A model generated the notes under the pieces. It had not been told where the DNA came from. It saw only the letters and a list, made by a program, of their open reading frames with translations, and searched no databases. This document shows, piece by piece, positions 28,293-40,055 of a stretch of 64,000 nucleotides of DNA. The position numbers were made by a program, and so were the translations under genes. Source of the DNA: Epithemia pelagica (Eukaryota > Bacillariophyta > Bacillariophyceae > Surirellales > Surirellaceae); contig OX337228.1 of assembly GCA_946965045.2 (NCBI GenBank), forward strand, positions 3,038,001-3,102,000, given 5' to 3'. Position 1 is the first letter of the stretch. Every line of letters begins with the position of its first letter.

Positions 28293-29094
28293 GGTTCACC
28301 TCGGTTCATTCCAATCGGGCTCGGATCGATGCGTATTGCGTGTGTTGTGTAAATTACGAATGAATCAATCCGCTCGTAGAGACTCTCATCTTGATCTCCT
28401 TCTTTCACCCTGTCACAAAATTGACACTCCCAGGACGAGGATTGTTAGAATACAGGATGCTTGTCAACAGAGACAGAATGCAATATCTGTGAGTAGGACG
28501 CTGTTCGTTGGTTGCTCTGTTCTATGTTGGTCAAAAGGTGGAACAGAGAACAGAGGGCATGCCCGTTTGGGTGTTTGGTTCTCTTGTTTCCGTTCTGGAA
28601 CAAAAGAACGGCCAAACACCAAAAGCAAAGCAACGAGCCGCGCGCCGCGCACCCCAATTATTTGTGGGCCGACATAGACCGTACAGTCTCGTGAAAAAGT
28701 ACTTTATCAATGATATGAATATATAGTGTAGATTCTTTGACGGGACAACCGCGCAGAATCTTCTTCCGCACGCAGGGTCCACCAAGACCATGTATGTAAT
28801 AAATCGCCATGGTCGCCAGACATGTTCCTCTTCAAGAGGATTTAGAGCCAGCTGTAAAATTCCCAGATGGGCTCTAATTCGTCGAAGGCGCACTCGGTAT
28901 CATCAAAGATAGATGCCCTCGCGTACATGGAGCACGCCCGATGGAGGTTCTAAAATCTCATCGCATTTTATGTTTTGCGACAATGACAATGGCGTACCAT
29001 GTCATTTGTTGGTCGTGACGACCAACAGGACATCTTCTTACAATAGTAAGGAACTTAAACACTTCCCCCCATCCTGAAGGACCAAAAGTCCAGA
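28293..29094. other. divergent intergenic region with palindrome cluster
   Basis: No protein gene is seen between two divergent genes. 28515-28620 holds three consecutive inverted repeats (described separately). AGAGCC and GGCTCT near 28846-28876 form another possible stem. No tRNA or known small RNA was recognised. Confidence 0.45.
28515..28620. repeat. cluster of inverted repeats, possible structured element
   Basis: CTCTGTTC (28515-28522) pairs with GAACAGAG (28541-28548). GGGCATGCCC at 28555-28564 is a perfect palindrome. GGTGTTTGG (28570-28578) pairs with CCAAACACC (28612-28620) and encloses CCGTTC (28590-28595) pairing with GAACGG (28606-28611). A structured RNA, a small MITE remnant or a promoter element are all possible. 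Confidence 0.45.
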
Positions 29095-30672
29095 ATGTGG
29101 AAGTTCTACGCCAAGAAGCGTTTGCGTGTCGTTGGTTTCGTGGTTCTTGTCTTGGTGCTGGGCGGATTGTTCGTATCGATTGTTTTTCTGTGGCGGAACT
29201 TGGATTTGACCCTTCAGAAGCAGCAGCACGTGGAGAGTCGGTTGAGCTCCATGGGTACATGGCTAGAAGACTTGCAAGGATCGAAACAAAGCGACAGGCA
29301 AACCAGTATTAGTCGACAGAAAGGTACCAATCGCCGTGCTCGCCGCCAGAACCAACAACTTGGGACTCCTCGTAATAATAGGATTGTCGCTGGTGGAGGC
29401 ACATGTGGCTTTGAAGACCAGAGAAAACAAGGACAGATGGTTCCAGTCTATTTGTGGCCCCAGGCTGGTCGGTTATCAGCTCGTTATTTTCATATTTTCA
29501 AAGATGGTATTGATCAATCGCCTTATTTGCAACTGGTCACTGATTGGAAAACGGAACCGTCGGCCCTTTGGATCGTTGATCTGGGGTATGGGAATGCATC
29601 CATGCATGCCTTGGAACAAGCCGCCAAGGAACGAACTCAACAATGGCAAGGTACACAACATCCACAACAAGATCCTTGGCGAGTCGTGTTGGTTGACTAT
29701 GGTGATGATCCAGTTTCTCGTTCCTTCTGGAATCAAGCTATTGAATTGATGGGCGCCAATGCAAGTAATGTTGTTGTCTATCTTCGATCCATTGCACAAC
29801 GTCGTGTTTGGTCAAATCGCTTGGACTGGGTTCAAGTAGGAATCCCACTACCCCAAAAACGCAGAGGAAAACGACGAGCATCGACCTTTGTGCCGTATTA
29901 TTCTGCACCCTTTCCGGTGCGAACCGATACCATCGTCCAATTGCAAATGTATCTCCGCATTGCTCACCAACAAGAATTGTCCTTCCCGATTGAACGCAAT
30001 TGGACTCGCTCGGTCGATGTCACGCATTTGTGGCCATTGCGACAAGACACGCAATCACAAAACGGATCCTCTACCGGAATAAAACATGGTTCTGGCGGTG
30101 TAAACAGGAAATCGCTCATTCGTGCCAATCTTCGCTTTGCCGTGAGCCAGCTCATTGATGATTGGGGCCAAAAATACGGTTGGAAGACCTTTGTCGGCTT
30201 GGCCGGAAGTCAAATTGCTCGAACTGGACGCACAATGGCTTCTTCTTTCGATTATCTACAAGCTATGATGTCCACCAAGATCATGGTCGTGACTCAGCGG
30301 GATGGCTGGGAAGATCGTTATCGTCTCATGGAAGCCTTGGCGGCCAGTGGCGCTTGTGTATTCACAGATTACATGCATGGGTTACCCGCTGGATTGGAGA
30401 ATAGAACCAGCATTGTGGTGTTCTCTTCGCGCAACGAATTGCATTCCTTGCTGCAGTATTACCTAAAGCACGACGAGGAGCGCATGGACATTGCTAAAAA
30501 CGGACGATGGATCGCCATGACACGTCATCGTTCATGGCATCGTATGGAAGAAATGGTTTTTTGTGGCGATATCCAGTCCAATTGTCCGGTTGACAATGAG
30601 TCGATTGTTTCAACGAACAAACGTGCATACGCATCGTCGCAATGTCCCTGGACGGTGAATGCCGCCCCTTGA
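29095..30672 (+). CDS. type II membrane protein with glycosyltransferase-like C-terminus
   Basis: 525 residues, ATG 29095. An N-terminal membrane anchor (VVGFVVLVLVLGGLFVSIVFLW, residues about 12-33) follows a basic MWKFYAKKRLR tail, typical of Golgi enzymes. The C-terminal 150 residues read like the last domain of a GT-B fold enzyme (exostosin/CgeB type): FDYLQAMMSTKIMVV, DRYRLMEALAASGACVFTD, LPAGLENRTSIVVFSS, then LLQYYLKHDEERMDIAKNGRWIAMTRHRSWHRMEEM. In that family the Glu-Ala-Leu-Ala block contacts the sugar nucleotide. The middle portion is less familiar. Donor and acceptor are unknown. Confidence 0.62.
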   Translation: MWKFYAKKRLRVVGFVVLVLVLGGLFVSIVFLWRNLDLTLQKQQHVESRLSSMGTWLEDLQGSKQSDRQTSISRQKGTNRRARRQNQQLGTPRNNRIVAGGGTCGFEDQRKQGQMVPVYLWPQAGRLSARYFHIFKDGIDQSPYLQLVTDWKTEPSALWIVDLGYGNASMHALEQAAKERTQQWQGTQHPQQDPWRVVLVDYGDDPVSRSFWNQAIELMGANASNVVVYLRSIAQRRVWSNRLDWVQVGIPLPQKRRGKRRASTFVPYYSAPFPVRTDTIVQLQMYLRIAHQQELSFPIERNWTRSVDVTHLWPLRQDTQSQNGSSTGIKHGSGGVNRKSLIRANLRFAVSQLIDDWGQKYGWKTFVGLAGSQIARTGRTMASSFDYLQAMMSTKIMVVTQRDGWEDRYRLMEALAASGACVFTDYMHGLPAGLENRTSIVVFSSRNELHSLLQYYLKHDEERMDIAKNGRWIAMTRHRSWHRMEEMVFCGDIQSNCPVDNESIVSTNKRAYASSQCPWTVNAAP

Positions 30673-31084
30673 GGAAACCGTGAACGAGGAACCGTGTGTT
30701 CTATGTAGCTCCAACTCATCTAGCGGAGAACTATCGCCGTCTATTGTCCACCATCCAATAGAGGATGAGGATAATTCGAACTATTTTTTGTAGGAGGAGG
30801 GATTAGGAGTCGTTCTGAAGGATTTGGTTTGTATCATAGATTGATGGTTTTTGAATCCTTCTCTTCTCTAGCTTAGGAGTACCTACTATACTGGAGACTA
30901 TTAGCTATGCCATAGCTCAGCATCGAGGACCACACAGCGACACACGTTTTGGCGCAGAGATCACACCCATCGGCCATCGACCCCTTGTGTCAACAGAAGC
31001 TCGGCAAATTTCTTGTTGTTGCTGTCTCGTTTCGAATAAGCAAACTTCCATCCCCATTTATCAACTTTCCCTGATCATAGCATC
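30673..31084. other. intergenic
   Basis: This is the 3' flank of the glycosyltransferase-like gene and the promoter of NDUFS5. AGGAGTA at 30875-30881 and a degenerate copy near 30792 belong to the dispersed motif family. No gene is seen. Confidence 0.45.
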
Positions 31085-31751
31085 ATGGCATCCGGGTTCA
31101 GTTTGAGCGGTGCTCCAGGTCGTTGCTATGGATTCTTTACGGATTTCCGAGACTGTGTAGTACGTACAAACTCTTTCATATGTTTACTTTTCATGATGAA
31201 GTTCTCGGCTCTGACTTTCTATTATGTATTATTAGAACAAGCTGAAGAAAGATGGTATGACTGAGCATGCCGCTATTCGAGATAATGAGAAGCAACAAGC
31301 GTTAGTGGATCGTGTGGAAGAGCTCAGAGCCCAGATGGATGAGAAATTGGATGCGGACCCCGGATTGCGTCAAAAGCTTGAAGCCCTGAACCAACCGGTG
31401 TACGATGATCCCGAATTTATCCGTTTGGATGCTCGATTTAAGCGAGCAACGTTGGAAAATCACCCCGAGACTGCTCGCGGCCTGATCCATGAATTGAATG
31501 CTATTGCCGATTCATACCCCAGTCGACAGGAAGCGTACAAACTTGTTCCAGAGTTCAAGGAAATGAAGGATATTGAAAAGTTTATAGCGGCGAGACCTCA
31601 TCCTGTTCAAGAATGCCTGAACTTTCGCGAGGATTACTTTGAATGCTTGCACGGCAGAAAATTCATTGCTCGTATGAACGAAATCAACCGCGTGGCCTCG
31701 TTGAAGGCCGCTGGAAAATGGGTGCCTCCGGAAGATGCGGGTGCTCACTAA
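31085..31751 (+). CDS. NDUFS5: mitochondrial complex I subunit NDUFS5 (15 kDa) with a large internal insertion, two exons
   Basis: Exon 1 is 31085-31159 and exon 2 is 31236-31751; the 76-bp intron has GTACGT and TATTAG boundaries. 196 residues. Exon 1 (MASGFSLSGAPGRCYGFFTDFRDCV) matches the start of fungal NDUFS5, with the first Cys-x9-Cys pair. The C-terminus (PVQECLNFREDYFECLHGRKF, then KWVPPEDA) supplies the second Cys-x9-Cys pair and the usual Pro-rich tail. Between the two helices lie about 120 extra residues, mostly helical and charged, absent from animal and fungal proteins of about 100 residues. The family protein sits on the intermembrane-space side of complex I, with disulfides made by the MIA40 pathway. 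Confidence 0.88.
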
Positions 31752-32056
31752 ATCATACAAACCTTCCATGGACGAGAAATATCAACAGTGATAACAACGA
31801 GAACAGTCAACCCCTATACATAGTAATGAAAGTCATTCTACAAGCGTGTCTCGTATTCGCCTCGGTTACTCTACTCGGTGCAACGAGAGCATTTCGTCCT
31901 TGTAGCATCTCTATTGACTGTCACATAGTTCAATTCAGAGCGATTGGCCTCATTCTTCGAATTGCTCTTCACCGTCATCCGTTTCTTCCATAGGGTTACC
32001 GGGGTAAAGTCTCTGGCTGGTGATGGTCAAGACCACGCATGAACAAAATACAAAGG
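31752..32056. other. intergenic, convergent 3' ends
   Basis: This lies between NDUFS5 and the sulfotransferase gene. No gene or repeat was recognised. Confidence 0.4.
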
Positions 32057-33025
32057 TCAATGGGATCGTTCTCGTACCAGATGGAGTCGCAGTTCATGAT
32101 ACGAGGAGCATCCTGTAGTAGGCAGTACAACCTCCTTCCACTTTTTATCAATCTCCTGACAAAGTCGTGGCGAAATCTCGGTTCGTGCATGGCCACTTAA
32201 ACCACGTCCAATTTTGGTGGACGACATTCCTGCATCTTTTGGCAGTCCACACGCCTCGTTTCGGGAAATTTTTGAGAGCTTTTCATCAAACTTATCCTTA
32301 TGCTGGCTCATAAACTCGTACGTCGAACGGGATATTGCTGCTTGGATCCGCGAGTCTTCTGTGTATCTCGAATCTAAGGACGACAAGAAATCAGCAATTC
32401 TCTTGACTTCTCTAGCAAGGTCGTCCTTGAGATCCTCAAAACAAACAAACAACACATTGGGATCTTTTCTTTTCTTGTACCAAGATACCAAGTGGACAAA
32501 GTAAGACGCATTTTGCATTCGACTCTTTGGTACACCACGGGCCAACCAGAATTCGTCCGCAAAGGTATCCAGAGAAATAGAACCTGGCTCAAAGAACCAT
32601 CCTTCAAAAAAATTATAAAATGACAAAAGGACATCGCAGGGGTCACGTATCACCACTATTGTTCGGGCAAACGGTGGACAATGCTCCTCCCAGGCATGCG
32701 TTTTGAAAAATCGCAGTTCTTGGCGCTCGTCTCCAAATTGTGCATCCTCCAGACGCTGTCGTTGATCATGAGCTAGTTCGATCCATGGGACCACATGTGA
32801 AATTTCTGAAAAATTCATATTTCCACCAGTTCGTAGTTGATGGCAAATTTGTTGCATCCATGTGGTTCCGGCCTTGGGGGTTGTGGTAATGCCCACATCA
32901 CGAGGACCCGGAACGTAACCAAGACCGTTTAATCGACTATCTTCCGTTTCGAATCCCGATAAACGCTGCTTCAAAAGAGCAATCGAGTCTGATTCATTCT
33001 CATTCAACGCAGTTTCCAAAGGCAT
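32057..33025 (-). CDS. cytosolic-type sulfotransferase (Sulfotransfer_1)
   Basis: 322 residues from ATG 33025; no signal peptide or membrane span. TTTPKAGTTWMQQICHQL (about residues 47-64) is the canonical 5'-phosphosulfate-binding loop. VVIRDPCDVLLSFYNFF near 125-140 is the 3'-phosphate-binding block. KTHAWEE holds the likely catalytic His. The C-terminal region has GMSSTKIGRGLSGHAR, in the place of the family's RKGxxGDWK loop, with changes. Such enzymes move sulfate from PAPS to hydroxyls of small molecules such as sterols, phenols or, in diatoms, oxylipin-regulating sterols. The substrate here is unknown. Neighbours give no hint. Confidence 0.9.
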   Translation of the reverse strand: MPLETALNENESDSIALLKQRLSGFETEDSRLNGLGYVPGPRDVGITTTPKAGTTWMQQICHQLRTGGNMNFSEISHVVPWIELAHDQRQRLEDAQFGDERQELRFFKTHAWEEHCPPFARTIVVIRDPCDVLLSFYNFFEGWFFEPGSISLDTFADEFWLARGVPKSRMQNASYFVHLVSWYKKRKDPNVLFVCFEDLKDDLAREVKRIADFLSSLDSRYTEDSRIQAAISRSTYEFMSQHKDKFDEKLSKISRNEACGLPKDAGMSSTKIGRGLSGHARTEISPRLCQEIDKKWKEVVLPTTGCSSYHELRLHLVRERSH

Positions 33026-33308
33026 GCTGGTTTGACGAGATTGGAGGTGAATCTAACGCGAAGAAGAAAAAGTGAGGATAGATTTGCCACGTGGAACCTA
33101 CTGGGCTTTCTGACGCGGCTGACGCATGTCCCAGAACCCACTGATGGCGCGACCGCACATCCAGACACCGCCCATCGCCCATCCATCATCCATTCACTCA
33201 GCGAAGAAAAGAAGGACCCTCTGACACTGACCGAGAACCGAAGACAGGCCCATCTCTCATCTCAGCCCAGCAACTGACCTAGTAGAGAGTTGCTTTGATA
33301 TATTGACC

Positions 33309-33791
33309 ATGATGGTAAAATCACTCTTTTCTCTCTTGATTGTGGCCATGTCTGCGATCATGGCACAAGGATTCACTGGCTACACTCCTGTGTTTGGCGT
33401 CCGGGTATGTAATGAAATGGAATAAAATCTCGAGTGCAAGTCCTGGCTCTGACCTTCTATTTGTCGCTCTTGTTGGGTAACTTCTTGTTACCTCTGCCTT
33501 TTTACTTTTCATCAGAGCAATGTTTCCAATGGAAACACCATGACGATGCGCGCTCGTGAATGTGATTTGTTGGGCAAACGGCCAAATCGCGCAGCCCGTG
33601 TGGTTACCTTTTCCCACAGACGCATTAAGAAAGTACAGGAAGTGAACTTGCAGTGGAAAAGATTCTTTTCCGAAGACTTGAACCGTAATGTTCGATTGCG
33701 TTTGTCGACCAAGGGTATCAAGACGGTCAACAAGTTGGGAAGTATTGATAAGGCTGCCAAAAAGTTTGATTTGGATTTGAGCAAGTTTTAA
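33309..33791 (+). CDS. RPL28: plastid 50S ribosomal protein bL28, two exons
   Basis: Exon 1 is 33309-33404 and exon 2 is 33516-33791, joined across a 111-bp intron (GTATGT…CATCAG); 123 residues. Exon 1 is nearly all presequence: a hydrophobic signal (SLFSLLIVAMSAIMA) followed by QGFTGY, resembling the bipartite ER-plus-plastid signals of diatoms. Exon 2 holds the ribosomal protein: RARECDLLGKRPNRAARVVTFSHRRIKK, then LQWKRFF, and LRLSTKGIKTVNKLG. This matches bacterial-type L28 (bL28). A plastid role is favoured over mitochondrial by the signal-like start. The intron falls just after the targeting region. Confidence 0.9.
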
Positions 33792-34191
33792 GAGAGACGA
33801 AGCATCGGGTGAAAGCTTGGTGATTGAAAATATTGGCGATGTAACAACTATCATCTACGGGCTCTGAGATTGTCTAGAGATTGTTAGGACTTATATCATG
33901 TTTAGTTGTGAAGTGTGACTACAGTTTACATTTTGCGTGCAAGCAATGGCTTATACACTGTTTGTTTGATCGTTTTGCAGTAGTGCTTTTGTTTGCATAT
34001 TATATACTGCTTTTGTGCGGCTCGTGATGGCGATGGGTCATCCGATTAGCCATTCTTTCTTTTCTTATATTCATTGCCTCGCGTACTTACTAGGACAAGA
34101 AGGCCCACTAGCTTGTACAAATCGTGAGCTGGTCTGAAATCTCTTTGTTGACATTGTGCACTATCATCGTATTCACGGTTCATGCACGGAC
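33792..34191. other. intergenic, convergent 3' ends
   Basis: AT-rich sequence between bL28 and the ribonucleotide reductase gene. No gene was recognised. Confidence 0.4.
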
Positions 34192-37100
34192 TCATGCTTG
34201 GCAATGCAAGCAAATATCATCCGGAGCGTCCGCACTAGGCAGTACAAAGGAAGAGGATGAATGCGGTAGGGCATCATCCTCTGACACAGTGGAGGATCCC
34301 GCGGTCGCTGTCTTCTCCACCGTATACTGAATGGCATTTGCGGCTGGCTTGGTTCGGAGGTAGTACATGCCTGTCTTGAGGCCCTTTTTCCAGGCATAAA
34401 AATGCATGGCCGTCAGTTTTTCCAAGGTCGGATCGGCAATAAAGAGATTTAGCGATTGGCTTTGATCCACAAACTTGCCACGATCCGCCGACATGTCGAT
34501 AATATCTTTCATTTTTATCTCCCATACAGTTTTATAAAGTTCCTTGAGCCGATTGGGAATTTCCGGAATGTTTCGTACCGATCCCCCATCCAACATCAAC
34601 TGATTACGGACGGCAGGGGTCCACAACCCACGATCGGTCAAGTCTTGGAGAAGATGAGGATTGGCCATAATGAATTCTCCCGCCTTGACCCGTCGAAGAT
34701 ACAGATTCGAGCTGAATGGCTCAAAACACTCATTCACACCCAAGATTTGACTTGTGGATGCTGTGGGCATGGGAGCGACCAGTAGCGAGTTTCGTAGTCC
34801 CGTCTTCATGATCCTTTTTCGCAACGTAGCCCAATCATATCCTCCCTGGTCCTGATTCGCAACGGGATACCTCTGAAGTGTCTTGGACTTTACTTGATCG
34901 GGAGTCGCATAATAGCGATTACTTGGTGTATCACCATCCTCCACTCCCCAAAGATTGAACTGAAGCTGGCCTTTGTTTGCGGGACTACCCTCAAACGTTG
35001 TGTATGGACCGTGTGATTCAGCCAATTCCGCAGAGGCTTCCAATGCCGCATGGTATATTGTCTCAAAGATGGCGCTGTTCAACTCTTTGGCCTCATCGGA
35101 TGTAAACGGTAGTCCCAGACGCAAGAAGGCATCGGCGAGTCCCGAAACGCCAATTCCAATCGGTCGATGTCGTAGGTTTGAGAGTCGAGATCCTTCCACT
35201 GGATATTTGTTTAGATCAATAATCTTGTTCAAGTTTCGCGTGACAACCTTTACAGCGGCATGGAGGGCACCATGATCAAAATAGGCGCGTCCCGACTGGG
35301 GGGACACGGAGCCAAACGGTCCGCGATCCGATACAACAAATTTCGGCAAACACAAACTGGCCAAATTGCAAACAGCCACTTCCTCGGGATCCGTGTATTG
35401 AACAATTTCGGTGCAGAGATTGCTACATTGAATCGTCCCCAAGTTTTGTTGGTTGCTCTTGGTATTACAAGCATCCTTGTATAGCATGTACGGATTTCCG
35501 CATTCAATTTGTGCCTCGACAATGGCATTCCAAAGATCCCGTGCTCGTATTCTTCGGAAATATCGTCCGTCCCGTTCATAGCTCTCATAGAGCTTGTCAA
35601 ATTCTGTTCCATAGCATTGTGAAAGTCCAGGGCACTGTTGGGGACACATGAGACTCCACATATCATCGTCTTTGACTCGCTTCATAAACAAATCCGGGAT
35701 CCATAGTCCATAGAACAAGTCTCGCGCTCTCTGTTCTTCCTTGCCATGATTCTTCTTGAGATTCAAAACATCAAAGATATCAGAGTGCCATGGTTCAAGG
35801 TAAATCGCAAAGGCCCCTGGTCGCTTTCCTCCGCCTTGATCCACATAGCGACTTGTCACATCGTAGACGCGCAACATTGGGACAAGTCCATTCGATACAC
35901 CTGTGGAAGAAAGAAAATAACATTCTTAGCATGAATGGAGGGCACACCAGAATGTGGCAACAGCAAAACCCAAGGTATGGCTCTGGAAACACCACTGGAA
36001 GTACCGGCAATCTGTTTCAAAAGGCACACAAGAAGAACCAACAGACCGACACACGTACCTCGTGTCCCTCGAATGGGTGTCCCACGCGCACGAATATTGT
36101 GAATCGCCAGACCAATGCCTCCCGCAGCTTTGGAAATTTCGGCACATCGTTTGAGAGTATCGTAAATCCCGGAAATGGAATCTTCACTCATTTGTACCAA
36201 ATAACAAGACGACAATTGCGGATGGGTAGTGCCGGCATGAAAGAGAGTGGGGGACGCATGTGTCATGAATCCTTGACTCATGAGATCATACGTCTCAAAG
36301 GCGGCCTCCAAGGCTGCCGTCACGTCAGAATCGTGGACGTTGTTGTCGGCCTCCTGACTGCTATGGCGGCTAATATCCGAACAATGGATCCCCAAGGCGA
36401 CCCGCATCATGAGATATTGGGGTCGTTCGACAATGGTACCATCATCGGCGCGTAGCAAGTAGGCACGTTCCAAGGTTTTGAATCCAAAATAGGTGAGACA
36501 CCAATCTCGTTCCGGAACAATCCGGTCGTTAATGACCGAGGCATGACGCTGAATAAAGCGTGCCAAGTCGGCATCGACAAAGCCACGACCATGGTTGCAC
36601 AAGAGTTGCATGGCTTGCGAAAAGGTATCGGGGGTTGATTTGTGATTGGCGGACAAACGGATCCGTGCCGCCAAAGTAGCATAATCGACATGTTGCGTAC
36701 TCATACTGGCGGCCGTTTCGGCGGCCAGGATATCAATCTCGGTCGAAGAGACATTGGGATAAATACCCAACAAGATACTATCGGTCAAGGATTCAACCTT
36801 GACAAACCGTGCATCGAGACCTTCTGTCAAGTCTTTTAATCGACAAAGAAGTTTGGTGCGGTTCAAGGCCTGTCGTTCTCCATTGCGTTTGATTATAAAC
36901 AGTGGTTCGTCGCTGTGGTCTGCGACACGTTCGGGGTCCATTGAAGAGGCAAGTGGAGGCGTCGAGGAGATTGGATTGGCACGAACAGGATCAGTAGTAG
37001 TTACTGTAGAAGTTGGTTCTGGCAGCAAGGTGGATTCGATGGTCTCGGAAGTATCGTTGGAGGACGACAGAGACATTGTGGATCCACCGGAACACGAAAG

Positions 37101-37277
37101 CCAGGAGGCGGACAAGGACGGTGATGAATGGGAGGGCGAGGAGGTTCGGTGGCTGTTAGCCTCTGAGAGTCGTGGCAGTATGCCCCATGATAAAATCAGT
37201 AATAGGGGACAGTACCACGGTAGCCGTCCAACTGATGGCGTCCACGACGAACGTATCATCATCCTCATGATTGTCAT
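34192..37277 (-). CDS. ribonucleoside-diphosphate reductase large subunit (class I), two exons, with N-terminal extension
   Basis: Exon 1 is 37277-36059 and exon 2 is 35900-34192. The 158-bp intron (GTACGT…TTCCACAG) splits a Gly codon in [16 protein letters not shown]. 975 residues. The ATP-cone begins at [13 protein letters not shown] (near residue 126). The barrel carries [21 protein letters not shown] (active-site Cys), [17 protein letters not shown] (Asn/Cys pair, specificity region), [18 protein letters not shown], and [13 protein letters not shown]. The C-terminus ends in CLHCQA, the Cys-x-x-Cys that re-reduces the site. Ahead of the ATP-cone are about 125 residues absent from human RRM1, with a hydrophobic stretch ([17 protein letters not shown]), which suggests a targeting signal or a too-early start; ATGs also occur at MSLSSSN and MDPERV. 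The gene makes deoxyribonucleotides for DNA synthesis. Confidence 0.95.
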
Positions 37278-37596
37278 TCGACGATGGTTCGATCAGGTCG
37301 GAAGTTTGTTCTTCAGATTATTTGTGTTCTATTTTTCTGTCGGAGGTTGGAGGATATGCGACTGGAAATGGAACGGTCTGAACGTCCTGGCTGTCTGCCT
37401 GCCACCCGACCCGGTTTGGAGGCAGCTATGTGTGCTATCGTGACAAGAAAACCATCAACTCATGGATCATCTTTCATCGGCATCATCCACAATCCCCATC
37501 TATCAAACCTTGCTCTCTCTGGAAGTAAAAGTCACTCACCTTCACTCTTGCTGTTGCATTGATCATTTCTGAACAGGCACTACCATACTACAAAGA
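37278..37596. other. 319-bp divergent promoter region
   Basis: This separates the ribonucleotide reductase gene and the ATP23 gene, which are transcribed in opposite directions. No element was recognised with confidence. Confidence 0.4.
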
Positions 37597-38469
37597 ATGC
37601 CACCCGCACAAGACGCCCTATCTTCAGAAGCTGCTCCGACCAAGACTCCTGTTCCGTCCGAAACTAGCACTACTGGGTTGCGATCGGCCTTTTCGACATC
37701 GCAAAATCCCCAAGCGCTTCGTTCGAATGACAGCGATTCCTCACGTCTTTGCAATCAATGGGTGGAACGAGGCCTTACAACCAACAAAGCCATTCAATTC
37801 TTGCTCCAACATTTGCATGACCTGGGCTGTGCTCCCCCCAATGGATTCATTTCGTGCCGACACTGCGACAAACCACAAGCCAGTGGCTTTGGAAAAGTAG
37901 TGCCGACGATACCCCAAAACTCGAATGACGAGACCAATACCAATTGTGCCACGGTCTCGAGGGATTTTCAATCCGCTTTGGACGCGTCCACATCCTCCTC
38001 CTCACCTCCTCTGAAACTGGAGCCCGAAATTTTTGTGTGTCAGCAGTACATGATGAATGAGACCATGACTCACAAGACGATCGTACACGAATTGATTCAT
38101 GCCATTGACTTGTGTCGGACGAATATGGATCCTGTCCGCAATTGTTTGCATTTGGCCTGTACCGAAATTCGGGCGGAAAACTTGAGTGGAGAATGTAGTT
38201 TTCTCAAAGAGTTGCCTCGCATGGTGTTTGGATCGACCCAACACGACGAATTTGATGAAGGAGATGAAGAGAAACGGGGTGGTCGTGGCTTTCGCGGTCA
38301 TGGCGGTGCCTGCATTCAAAGACGGGCCGTCTTGTCGGTACGGGCCAATCCCAAATGTGCACCCCGTGCCAATGAATATGTACGGGCTGCTCTTCCACGA
38401 TGTTTGAACGATAATTATCCCTTTCCTCGTCACCCCAATCAAATGTATTGGCTGGGTGAAAAAGAGTAA
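37597..38469 (+). CDS. ATP23: mitochondrial inner membrane protease ATP23 (M76 family)
   Basis: 290 residues, ATG 37597. HELIH near residues 164-168 (IVHELIHAIDLCR) is the zinc-binding motif. Downstream HLACTEIRAENLSGEC supplies the third ligand region. Paired cysteines (CRHC, CQQYMM, CIQRRAVLSV, KC, RCLNDNYPF) match the Cys-rich signature of ATP23. ATP23 is imported into the intermembrane space by MIA40, trims the Atp6 presequence and acts as a chaperone in ATP synthase assembly. A His/Gly/Arg-rich insert lies between the protease motif and the last Cys block. The N-terminal about 45 residues are Ser/Thr-rich and poorly conserved. It is transcribed divergently from ribonucleotide reductase. 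Confidence 0.93.
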   Translation: MPPAQDALSSEAAPTKTPVPSETSTTGLRSAFSTSQNPQALRSNDSDSSRLCNQWVERGLTTNKAIQFLLQHLHDLGCAPPNGFISCRHCDKPQASGFGKVVPTIPQNSNDETNTNCATVSRDFQSALDASTSSSSPPLKLEPEIFVCQQYMMNETMTHKTIVHELIHAIDLCRTNMDPVRNCLHLACTEIRAENLSGECSFLKELPRMVFGSTQHDEFDEGDEEKRGGRGFRGHGGACIQRRAVLSVRANPKCAPRANEYVRAALPRCLNDNYPFPRHPNQMYWLGEKE

Positions 38470-38817
38470 GAATATACACACACACACGAGGACGTACCCT
38501 CGATTTGTTTTGACCAGAGCAAACACATGTACCGTACGAAAAAAACGGGCGACCACACCAATGCCATTGTTTCGTAGGTCATCGATACGACTGTACACTA
38601 CAAATTCTTTTGAGGCAGGCATTGGATAGACTCTGAAAGGATTGGGCTCAGTGTTACCCTAAAGAAATAAATGCTAATGTTCTTCTTTTTTAGATTCCCA
38701 GAGTACCCTCTAGACTGGTTAATTCGAGCTTTGCGTTCCGCCCATCAAGGTTGAAATCAACCAACAAGTATGACAAAGTTCCTTCAGTGAAAGACATCCA
38801 CCCTCTAGGTAGGTAAG
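38470..38817. other. intergenic, convergent 3' ends
   Basis: This lies between ATP23 and the ubiquitin fusion gene; it begins with an (AC)n run near 38476-38487. No gene was recognised. Confidence 0.4.

Positions 38818-40055
<1,238 letters not shown>

Noticed and set aside
28500..28700. tRNA gene in the palindrome cluster
   Set aside because: No T-arm GGTTC box, anticodon arm or acceptor stem of the right spacing could be arranged.
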